Shown here in pieces: positions 56,635-64,000 of a DNA stretch of 64,000 nt; the first letter of the stretch is position 1, and each line of letters opens with the position of its first letter. Under the pieces are notes generated by a model. The model was not told where the DNA came from. It did not search any database and saw only the letters and a program-made list of their open reading frames with translations. The stretch is taken from NCBI RefSeq assembly GCF_029955155.1, contig NZ_JAPNOZ010000011.1:1-64000 (forward strand), read 5' to 3'. The position numbers and the translations under genes were made by a program. This stretch comes from Psychrobacillus sp. NEAU-3TGS (lineage in GTDB: Bacteria; Bacillota; Bacilli; Bacillales_A; Planococcaceae).

Positions 56635-57627
56635 TTAAAATAATTCACGTGCAAGAAGTCGGTAGACGTCCAACCGTTTTTCTTGAGAGTGTGGAATGCT
56701 ACAAATCATCGCTTCGTCAAATCCATACCTGGCTTGTTCTTCTTGTAATATAGTGGCAACCTCATTTGGCGTTCCAACTAAGTGTATTTTGCGATTTTGT
56801 TGAATTGCCATACCATCCATTTCCGTTAATGGATAATTTTGAGCCTCTTCTGGTGTTAATGTTTGGCGAATTTGCCCTCTCATTAGTGATAATCTGGAAA
56901 TATCCTGGGGCAACGCTTCAAATTCTGCTTCTTCTTTCGTTTCAGCAACAGTTACCATGTATGTTACATTGATCTCTGGTTTTTCCATTAATGCGGAAGG
57001 TGTAAAATTGCGTCTATAAGCATCAAAAATTTCTTTCGTCATTCCGCCTTGGAAAAACTGTGCAAATGAATAGCCGACTCCTAATCGACCTGCTTGAATG
57101 GCACTATTTCCAGTGGAGCCGAGTAACCAAGCTTCTGGTAAAATGACATTCGAAGGAGTAGCAATTGAACGATTATATAAGCTATCCTCTGGTACTTCAT
57201 CGTTCAAAAATTGCAAGGTAGTCGACAGCTTTTCATACATATTATTTAACATTGGCTGACGACCTTCTGATAGAGCATACATAGCATAATTATCTCCACC
57301 TGGAGCACGTCCCACACCAAAATCTATACGCCCCGGTGAAAATGCACTTAATGTTTTAAACACTTCCGCAAGCTTGAGTGGTGAGTAATGCATCATCATC
57401 ACACCACCTGTCCCGATGCGAATATTGTTCGTTTTCGCGGCTAAATGTGCTGCAATAACCTCCGGAGCTGAGCTCGCAATCGTTCCAGTTCCATGATGTT
57501 CTGCCATCCACATTCGATGATAACCCAACTGTTCAGCTAATATTGCAAGCTCTTCCGCTTTCTTTAAAGCATCTACCGCAGTATTACCTACGGTGATAGG
57601 TGCTTGATCTAGAACACTTAACTTCAT
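56635..57627 (-). CDS. LLM-class flavin-dependent oxidoreductase
   Basis: A 330-aa bacterial luciferase-like monooxygenase: MKLSVLDQAPITVGNTAVDAL, then WMAEHHGTGTIASSAPEVI, GTGGVMMMHYSPLKLAE and the flavin-site IDFGVGRAPGGD. It belongs to the YceB/YtmO-like group, which uses FMNH2 supplied by a separate reductase. Substrate unknown. Single gene. Confidence 0.92.
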   Translation of the reverse strand: MKLSVLDQAPITVGNTAVDALKKAEELAILAEQLGYHRMWMAEHHGTGTIASSAPEVIAAHLAAKTNNIRIGTGGVMMMHYSPLKLAEVFKTLSAFSPGRIDFGVGRAPGGDNYAMYALSEGRQPMLNNMYEKLSTTLQFLNDEVPEDSLYNRSIATPSNVILPEAWLLGSTGNSAIQAGRLGVGYSFAQFFQGGMTKEIFDAYRRNFTPSALMEKPEINVTYMVTVAETKEEAEFEALPQDISRLSLMRGQIRQTLTPEEAQNYPLTEMDGMAIQQNRKIHLVGTPNEVATILQEEQARYGFDEAMICSIPHSQEKRLDVYRLLARELF

Positions 57628-57823
57628 TCGATGATCTTCCCTTCTATATATGTAAAGTTAGATAGAAATTGTTCTCTTTATCAAATTGTATTCTTTAACT
57701 GTTGGTTGGTAAACAAAAGTGACTTTCTGACTCTATTAATAGAAATGTGTTTATATTATGAAATAAGAGGTACATAAATAATAGGCACAATAACTTTTAT
57801 AAATGGAAACGGAGGAAATAAAC

Positions 57824-58033
57824 ATGAAAAAAAGAATGATTGCTTTGCCTTTTGCACTATCAACAGCTCTTTTATTAGGCGCATGTGGAGATAATGATGA
57901 TGACTTAGATGATGTGGAAGTAAACGACCCAATGTTAGAAGATGATGGTGAAAATGACATTGGCGTTCCAGATGATGAAAATGAGGAAGAGGTGGATGAG
58001 GGTACCGATTCTTCTGAAAGTTCTACACCTTAA
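57824..58033 (+). CDS. small acidic lipoprotein (69 aa)
   Basis: Start ATG 57824 after GGAGG. Signal peptide with lipobox LLGAC at about residue 20; the mature part is almost entirely Asp, Glu, Asn and Ser (DNDDDLDD...). Similar acidic lipoproteins occur in Bacilli; role unknown, perhaps cation binding at the membrane face. Confidence 0.78.
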   Translation: MKKRMIALPFALSTALLLGACGDNDDDLDDVEVNDPMLEDDGENDIGVPDDENEEEVDEGTDSSESSTP

Positions 58034-58050
58034 TAATTTCGTTACTCGAG

Positions 58051-58083
58051 AGTACACTTTCTCCTTAGTGGGGAAGTGTACTT
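58051..58083 (+). terminator. weak candidate terminator
   Basis: AGTACACTTT pairs with GAAGTGTACT around a 12-nt loop; the T tail is poor. Confidence 0.4.
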
Positions 58084-58170
58084 ATTCGTTTACACTAAAA
58101 GAAACCAATCATCTTATTCTTTCATTGGTTTACAATACTCTATCTAAAAACCTGTCTTAAGGTTAACGTC

Positions 58171-58584
58171 TTAGCTTAGTGTGGTTGAGAACGTCAACAA
58201 CTCAACTATTATAGGGGTTTGTGCACTAATTGTAGAATGGACTGGGGCAATAGTTAAAGACTGGGTATTTACCGTATACAGCCCTCCCTCTTGAATTACA
58301 CCATTGATATATAGATTGGCGTAGCCATTTGGGTTAAAGCTCATAAAGTTAGTTACTTGGTTTCCATCGTCGTCAGTAAATAGATTGGAAGAAATAGTAG
58401 TCCCACTAGCCAAATTCACATTGGCTTCTGGAATATAAAAATACCTTTTGACAGTCGGTATAACATTTACGACAGGGGGAGCTATTATCGTAATTTCATT
58501 GAAAGATTTACAGACAAACCTTCTTCTATTCGTATGACAATCGTATACTCGCATTATTTTTGGGGGCTTTTTATGTTTTCCCAT
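58171..58584 (-). CDS. DUF4183 domain protein
   Basis: A 137-aa protein: basic N-terminus (GKHKKPPKIMRVYDCHTNRR), then a DUF4183 domain (about 45-135: YFYIPEANV, NGYANLYINGVIQEGGLYTVN). DUF4183 proteins are common in spore-formers and often fused to collagen-like stretches, suggesting spore or exosporium surface attachment; here the domain is alone. GGAGG before the ATG. Confidence 0.8.
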   Translation of the reverse strand: MGKHKKPPKIMRVYDCHTNRRRFVCKSFNEITIIAPPVVNVIPTVKRYFYIPEANVNLASGTTISSNLFTDDDGNQVTNFMSFNPNGYANLYINGVIQEGGLYTVNTQSLTIAPVHSTISAQTPIIVELLTFSTTLS

Positions 58585-58698
58585 CGTATGGACACCTCCT
58601 TCCTTTTACTATATGTACATAGTTAGTTTTTTGTTTATCTTTTAACGCTATTCGATATATACGTTATTTTCCATTAACTAACTTTTGCAAAATGATTC

Positions 58699-58990
58699 AT
58701 AAAGTGAAACTTCAATCAGTGGGGTTTTCGACGCACAGGACGTGCTAGTGGGGACGTTGCGACATGGACGTCGCGCTTTTAGTCCCCGTCATCCCACACG
58801 ATGTGGGTCACACAGACGTTGCAAACGCTCTTTTATTTTGCGACGAGCTTTGCGCAGGAGCAACACGATGTTGCGTACTTAGTCTGGGATCATTTCATCG
58901 GGCGCATGCCAGCAGTTGATCTCCCACTTATCTTTTCGCTTTTCTTTAATCTTGAAGTGGGAGTCTTACTGCCCGTTAATGCGGGATAAA
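58699..58990 (-). mobile_element. non-autonomous IS200/IS605-like element, copy C (long form)
   Basis: 292 bp with ATAAA at both borders. Shares the 125-bp middle block with copy A (CACACGATGTGGGTCACACA, then TTTTGCGACG...GCAACACGAT), but lacks the CCCCACTGATTGTTAG arm kept in copy A, so its first palindrome is broken. No coding capacity. Sits between the two DUF4183 genes. Confidence 0.7.
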
Positions 58991-59199
58991 ATGAATTCCC
59001 TATCCCAACCATTAACTTACGTATTTCAGAATCGTAAATATTAAAACTGCCAGTGAATTACGTTCTAAATTCTTGATAGAAAATGAACGGGGTTATTCAT
59101 TTATCCTATACACGCTCTGGATAGATTGGAATTACCCCATTCCTTATTTCAAAAAATTTAGGAAAACTTATTCAGTAACTTTTAGAACTTTTATTTTCA

Positions 59200-59529
59200 T
59201 TAAATTACTGTAACTAAATCTACAGCTTCAACAACTAGAGGAGTCCCAGCAGTAATAATTCCATCGACATCATTAAAGGTCAATTCTGTAGCAGAAATTG
59301 TATATGCGTCGCCTTCTTGTAGTACACCGTTTACATAAAGATTATAGTATCCATTCGTAATTACTGGAAAAGCAGTTGCTGCCGTTCCACTATCATCTAA
59401 AAATGCAGTTGCAGGGATGGTTGTTCCATCAGTTACAACTAATGGTGCAGCCAATACATTAAAGAATCTTGTTGAGGTACCAGAAACATTTACATGAATA
59501 TTCATCAGGGAAAGTGCCAATTCATTCAC
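59200..59529 (-). CDS. DUF4183 domain protein
   Basis: A 109-aa protein, mostly one DUF4183 domain (TRFFNVLAAPLVVTDGTTIPATAFLDD, NGYYNLYVNGVLQEGDAYTI). Paralogue of the protein at 58171 without its basic N-terminal arm. GGAGG-type site before the ATG. Likely a spore-surface protein by family context. Confidence 0.8.
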   Translation of the reverse strand: MNELALSLMNIHVNVSGTSTRFFNVLAAPLVVTDGTTIPATAFLDDSGTAATAFPVITNGYYNLYVNGVLQEGDAYTISATELTFNDVDGIITAGTPLVVEAVDLVTVI

Positions 59530-59646
59530 CTCCTTCCATATACTTTATAGTAAATGCGAAGTTTCAAAAGTTATTAGGGCTGACCACATAACAAATCTAT
59601 AAAAACTTTATAAAAGAATTGTTTCTTTTTCATTCTAATATAAAGC

Positions 59647-59683
59647 AAAAAGCTGGCAGATAAATTACTTCTGCCAGCTTTTT
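59647..59683 (-). terminator. terminator of the DUF3100 operon
   Basis: AAAAAGCTGGCAG (59647-59659) and CTGCCAGCTTTTT (59671-59683), perfect arms. Confidence 0.9.
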
Positions 59684-59740
59684 GAGATTATATTTAAAAT
59701 TCCTAATAATTATGTCGAAAATCTTAATAATCCATCGCTC

Positions 59741-60178
59741 TTAAAATCTACCCTGCAACTTAAAAACAATCTCCGCAAATAATGTTGCAAATAAGAAGGT
59801 TCCTGTGTAAACAACAAGAGAAATGACAACAATTCGCCAACCTAGCTTTTTAAAGCTTTCTAAGTCTTTCCCAAGGGATAGGCCAGCATATGCTAGAATC
59901 GGGGTAGCTAAGGCCATAAAATTAATCTCTGCCGTTTTTGCAACAATCCATTCATTCCCAGGAAAAATTGGAGTTGTCGCAATTAATGCTATCAACGAAA
60001 TCCATACGACCGCTGGCATTTTAGGTATGAGCTTGTTTAAGCCTAAACCGATTACTGTAAACAATACGATAAGTAGCATTCCAGGAAGTGCTTGTACAGG
60101 AGATACACCATATCCCACCCAGTTTCCGAGAATTGCGATTACTCCTATTAATACTAATACTTTTGTTTTTTCTAGCAT
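59741..60178 (-). CDS. membrane protein, partner of DUF3100 protein (145 aa)
   Basis: Four to five membrane helices. Its ATG overlaps the stop of the DUF3100 gene (TAATG), so the two are coupled and probably form one carrier. The layout (helix pairs with NKLIPKMPAVVWISLIALIATTPIFPG) recalls half of a two-part sodium or organic-acid exporter. Function unknown. Confidence 0.75.
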   Translation of the reverse strand: MLEKTKVLVLIGVIAILGNWVGYGVSPVQALPGMLLIVLFTVIGLGLNKLIPKMPAVVWISLIALIATTPIFPGNEWIVAKTAEINFMALATPILAYAGLSLGKDLESFKKLGWRIVVISLVVYTGTFLFATLFAEIVFKLQGRF

Positions 60179-60975
60179 TATTTTGCACCCTCCTTACGTG
60201 TACGTCCTATTTTAGGCTCTAGCCATTCATAAAGACGCGCCGTTACAGGAAGTGAGAAAAATACACATAAATACGTTCCTAGAATTGTAGAGATCAAGTT
60301 GGCCGCAGCCGCAAACAAAGCGATATCTTCCGCATCATTTGGAAAAGTAACAGCCAGTGCCCCAGAAGCAGCCGCCATCATACTACCTGATCCAACCCCA
60401 GCTCCCATCGCCAATGAAATGGGATGGAAAATTCCTAAGCTTCCTAAAAAACCTGCTAAAATAGCCAAATAGATGGCCCCAAATACTGTTCCACAGATAT
60501 AGACACCTAATGCTCCTCTTCCTTCTGGTGAATCTGCTCCGTACTTTTCTGAAATAATGGCTAAGTTTGGCTCTCGGTCGATCGAGAAGGTAGCTCCGAT
60601 CGCCTCTCGTTTCATACCAATGAGTAATGCTATTGGCAATCCAATAATAATTGTCCCTAAAACATGTCCAACTTCTTGAACAGCTAATGATACTCCTGCA
60701 TCGAAAATTTTAGGTAATGATGGGCCTAACATCGATCCAAGCTTTGCTACAAAAAGTAAAAAAGATATTCCTAGTATTCCAGCTGCACGCTTCATTTGTA
60801 CTTCATTCATTAATTTCAGTTTTGGAAAACTAACTACTCCACCCATCAATAAAACATATAACATTGGAAACAAAGCAATTGTACCTACTCCTAAATTGAA
60901 CTGTTTCACACCTATAGCTTCACCTATCAGAACGAAAAAAAGAACGATAATATGAAGCTTCCAATCTTTTAACAA
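60178..60975 (-). CDS. DUF3100 family membrane protein
   Basis: A 265-aa protein with about eight helices; TTG start after GGAGGAG. KRAAGILGISFLLFVAKLGSMLGP and SLAMGAGVGSGSMMAAASGALA are the most conserved-looking blocks; I assign DUF3100 from memory. The Gly/Ser-rich MGAGVGSGSMMAA hairpin may be a substrate pore. It is downstream of YfcC-like and amidohydrolase genes. Confidence 0.7.
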   Translation of the reverse strand: MLKDWKLHIIVLFFVLIGEAIGVKQFNLGVGTIALFPMLYVLLMGGVVSFPKLKLMNEVQMKRAAGILGISFLLFVAKLGSMLGPSLPKIFDAGVSLAVQEVGHVLGTIIIGLPIALLIGMKREAIGATFSIDREPNLAIISEKYGADSPEGRGALGVYICGTVFGAIYLAILAGFLGSLGIFHPISLAMGAGVGSGSMMAAASGALAVTFPNDAEDIALFAAAANLISTILGTYLCVFFSLPVTARLYEWLEPKIGRTRKEGAK

Positions 60976-61124
60976 TAGTTTCTCCTCCTTGAAAATACCC
61001 TACCTCTTTTTTATGTAATTTGAAAATCTCTTATCGTTCCTAAATTCCTGCCAATCTACCTCCCCATGCTGTCTAAATCCTTCAAAACTCAATGATGAAA
61101 ATGGAGACAGATATTTGTTAAAAT

Positions 61125-61183
61125 AAAAAAATCCTTCTTGAAGAATACTTGCTGAACAAGTATTCATAGAAGAGGATTTTTTT
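61125..61183 (-). terminator. terminator after YfcC-like gene
   Basis: Long stem: AAAAAAATCC-TCTT outer arms with inner GAATACTTG / CAAGTATTC. Read on the minus strand it ends in a T run. Confidence 0.8.
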
Positions 61184-61248
61184 TACCTTAACAAATCATA
61201 ACATCTATGCTAGTTCATTCAAACAACTTTTTAAGTATTTACTAATTA

Positions 61249-62656
61249 CTAAAATGGTCCCCAATTGATCGAAACTGCAATAATTAGCGTAATGACAGCG
61301 ATAACCATCCAAATAAGGAAAAGAGGAAACATCCATTTGAACCATTTCGTATATGGTATTCCAGCTATCGCAAGACTTGCCATTAATGTTCCTGACGTTG
61401 GAATAATACTATTTGTGAACCCATCTCCGAACAAATACGTCTGAACAGCAACCTGTCTTGTTACTCCCAGCATATCCGCTAAAGGAGTCATAATTGGCAT
61501 AATAAGTACAGCTTGTCCGCTCCCAGAGGGTACGACAATACTAATAATTGTGTTTGCAACGAACATCGCCATTGTAGCCATTATTGGCGAGAGACCGGTA
61601 AATAAATTCGATAAAGCATACACAATTGTATCTAATACTTGTCCCTGCTCCAATACGACTAATATGGCACGTGCTGCTCCTACAATGAGTGCTCCATACA
61701 ATAATTTTTCAGCACCCTTCATAAAATGAACGATAAACTGATTGTAATGGATCTTTCCAATCACTCCAACCAAAATTGCAACACCCAAGAAGTATGCAGA
61801 CATATGATCAAGTGTCCATTTGAACTGTATCGTACCATACACCATAAAAGCAAAAGCAAGGCCTACAAAAAGGAGAATCCCTTTATGTTTGTTCGTAAAT
61901 TCACTATGCAGCTCACTTTCATCAAGGTCAGATTCCTCTAAAAATGAATGAGAAAGTATACTATTTTTAGGATCCTTTAACACTTTTTTAGCATAGCGCC
62001 ATGTATACCAATGGTAATCGTTACAATTACGACAAAAACAATAACACGGAACAGTAGCCCAGAAAATAGTGGCAACTCAGCGATTTTATGTGCTATACCA
62101 ACTGAGTAAGGATTGATGAAGCCCACATTAAACCCTGCAAAGGTAGCTCCAAAAGTAATCGCAACTGCAATAATCGGATCGAGTCTCAACGCTTTGGAAA
62201 TAATAAGCCCAATGGAAACAAAAGCGATGACTGAGTTAGCGACAGCACCTACAGCTCCTCCTAAAGCAAAAAGAATCGTAATAACAGCTATTAAAATAAA
62301 TTCATTTCCTCTTGTTTTATCTATCGCTTTCATTACTGCTGCTTTAATAGACCCAGTCGATTCAATGACCTCCATCAACCCACCGATAAATAACACTAGG
62401 AATATAATACTACCAGATTCCACCATACCTTTTGCATGGATAAAAGAATATCCATTACACCAACCCCACTGCTCTCCACACTCTGGTAAGTGCCAGGGAC
62501 GACCATTGTTAGTCCATCTTTTTCAACTCTTTCAAACTGTCCTGCTGGAACTAGATACGTAGCTATTGCAGCGATCAATAAAATGCCAAAAAGTAAAACG
62601 TACGTATCTGGCATTTTCAAAGAAAATCGTTTCTTGTTTTTTGTTGCAGCTTTCAT
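61249..62656 (-). pseudogene. YfcC family permease, two one-base frameshifts
   Basis: One carrier of about 470 residues spread over three frames. Start ATG 62656 (GGAGGAG upstream). Adding one base at T4 62430-62433 (plus strand) and one at AA 62010-62011 gives a continuous protein, ...LSMQKGMVESGSIIFLVLFIGG... and ...TITIWYTWRYAKKVLKDPKNS.... Motifs AGFNVGFINPYSVGIA, ISIVVPSGSGQAVLIMPIM and DGFTNSIIPTSGTLMASLAIA are typical of the YfcC / C4-dicarboxylate-anaerobic-carrier group. It probably imports a peptide or amino-acid derivative used by the amidohydrolase gene upstream. Confidence 0.82.
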
Positions 62657-62701
62657 AGGCTCCTCCTTCTGTTAAAAGCAAACTATTTCACTTATCCATC
62701 A

Positions 62702-63880
62702 TCAACCTAAAAGCTCTAAGGTTGCATGCACAAACATATTCATCCCTTTTGAAAAAGCATCTTCATCCAGATCAAAACGTGGATGGTGATGCGGGTAGTC
62801 AGTTCCCTTTTCTTTATTGCCTGAACCAATGAAAAAATAGGTGCCTGGGGCCTTCCGTAGGAAAGCAGAGAAATCCTCCGCTCCCATATTGGGTTTCACC
62901 TTAACTAACGCTTCTTCTCCATAAAGTTCACATACTGTTTCTTTGATTAAACGAGTTATCTCATTATCGTTAATGACTGGAGATGGACCTTCCATATATT
63001 CAAATTGATAAGTAGCTCCATGAGCTTCCGTTATCCCTTTTACCACTCGTTCCATCAAGTCCACAACAACTGGTCTAAGTTCCATATTAAAGAGGCGAAC
63101 AGTCCCCGCAATTTCAACGGATCCTGTAATAATATTCATGGCAGTCCCTCCTGCAAATTTAGTGATAGATAAGACTAGTGTATCTAACGGATCTACATTT
63201 CGAGAGACAATATGCTGTAAATTAGATACGACTTGTGCTCCTACAGCAATAGCATCGACCGTTTGATGTGGAAGACCTGCATGTCCGCCTTGCCCCGTAA
63301 TGGAAATAGTAAAGGTATCAGGAGATGCCATTACAGGACCAGCTGCAACTCCAATTTTTCCGGTTTCTAGTGGTGACCACAGATGAGCTCCAATGACCAT
63401 ATCTACTCCGTCCATAACTCCGGCCCGCACCATTTCTTCCGCTCCACCGGGAGCCAACTCTTCCGCATGCTGAAATAGAAAACGGACCTCGCCTTTCAAT
63501 TGATCCTGCAAAGTAGAAAGAAGTTTCGCTGTTCCAAGTAAAATTGCCGTATGTCCATCATGACCACAAGCATGCATAACACCTGGATTTTGCGAGGAAA
63601 ATGATAAAGAAGTTTCTTCTTGAATAGGCAATGCATCAATATCCGCACGAATTGCTATCACTTTACCCGGTCGCTTCCCTATTAGTCGTGCCATAACACT
63701 TGTTTTCGTGGGACGTAAAACTTCTAAATTATCGAAAGACTGAAGCGTTTCATAAATAAATTGAGCTGTCTTTTCTTCTTGAAAGGATAATTCTGGATGG
63801 GTATGAAGATACCTTCTCCAAGCAATCACTTCATCCTTAATCTCCTCTATTAAAGGAGGAATCGCTGTATTTTCCATCAT
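62702..63880 (-). CDS. M20 family amidohydrolase
   Basis: A 392-aa zinc peptidase of the M20D group (N-acyl-amino-acid hydrolase / IAA-amino-acid hydrolase type). Metal ligands: HACGHDGHTA near residue 105, FLFQHAEELAPGGAEEM at about 140 with the catalytic Glu, GAHLWSP, and the final HHHPRFDLDEDA. GGAGAAAAT precedes the ATG. It is the first gene in the run with YfcC and DUF3100 genes. Confidence 0.93.
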   Translation of the reverse strand: MMENTAIPPLIEEIKDEVIAWRRYLHTHPELSFQEEKTAQFIYETLQSFDNLEVLRPTKTSVMARLIGKRPGKVIAIRADIDALPIQEETSLSFSSQNPGVMHACGHDGHTAILLGTAKLLSTLQDQLKGEVRFLFQHAEELAPGGAEEMVRAGVMDGVDMVIGAHLWSPLETGKIGVAAGPVMASPDTFTISITGQGGHAGLPHQTVDAIAVGAQVVSNLQHIVSRNVDPLDTLVLSITKFAGGTAMNIITGSVEIAGTVRLFNMELRPVVVDLMERVVKGITEAHGATYQFEYMEGPSPVINDNEITRLIKETVCELYGEEALVKVKPNMGAEDFSAFLRKAPGTYFFIGSGNKEKGTDYPHHHPRFDLDEDAFSKGMNMFVHATLELLG

Positions 63881-64000
63881 ATTTTCTCCTCACATTCTAT
63901 GTATTAGCTTGCTGTAAATCATAGAATTCATTTAGGTTCATTTTCGGCTATGACCAAAATTATATATTAATTGAGACATTTGAATCAAGTGTTAATTTTC
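63881..64000. other. end of window, no gene
   Basis: AT-rich upstream region of the amidohydrolase gene. No clear promoter was assigned. Confidence 0.4.

Noticed and set aside
58801..58989. Open frames inside the IS605-like copies (also 14140-14376)
   Set aside because: They follow the palindromes, have no ribosome site, and are not conserved between copies once the indels among copies are considered.

Overview
This is a low-GC chromosome segment from an endospore-forming Bacillales bacterium, most likely of the Lysinibacillus/Psychrobacillus/Sporosarcina kind. The evidence is strong AGGAGG ribosome sites, U-tailed terminators, a gerA-type germination operon, a LysM-GH18 spore-wall enzyme, a YjcZ-type sporulation peptide, DUF4183 proteins, a bacilliredoxin, and a B12-dependent methylmalonyl-CoA mutase operon. 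No rRNA, tRNA, CRISPR array, replication origin or intact transposase gene was seen.

Layout. 1-5.7 kb (minus strand): a HIT-like fragment, brxB, meaB, mutB, mutA. 5.9-9.5 kb: a gerAA-gerAB-gerAC operon with two frameshifts. 9.7-20.9 kb: ZIP permease, UbiB-like kinase, PadR/DUF2812 pair, an IS200/IS605-like remnant, a KinB-like histidine kinase, SelO, a GmhB-like phosphatase, a PAS-STAS protein and a Nudix hydrolase. 21-35.7 kb: a loose set of small accessory genes (GNATs, MFS with a divergent SgrR-like regulator, two APH-fold kinases, ClbS/DfsB, Cof phosphatase, methyltransferase, UDG), several broken or relic genes, and a 0.9 kb repeat-filled gap at 33.8-34.7 kb. 36-43.9 kb: spore-wall hydrolase, an ECF sigma / PadR / FtsW-like / lipoprotein operon, DinB, YjcZ, an RsbR-like STAS protein and a surface-type protein. 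44-47.9 kb: a Ytr-like ABC operon with its own GntR repressor and operator. 48-58 kb: coiled-coil protein, esterase, a ferredoxin-GNAT fusion, an MFS/LysR/SDR group sharing a 44-bp operator, AlkD-like glycosylase, paired SMR pumps and an LLM flavoprotein. 58-64 kb: two DUF4183 proteins around a third IS605-like element, then an amidohydrolase / YfcC / DUF3100 operon.

Two patterns cut across the window. First, at least eleven otherwise good genes carry one-base indels, nearly all in short homopolymers. This looks more like base-calling error than gene decay, so split reading frames here should usually be read as one gene. Second, three copies of a TTTAT-flanked palindromic element (213-313 bp, two structural classes) look like non-autonomous IS200/IS605 derivatives that could carry an omega-RNA-like scaffold.

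The most testable new biology is the 44-bp dyad conserved both between the divergent MFS and LysR genes and upstream of the neighbouring SDR gene. It implies a small local regulon.
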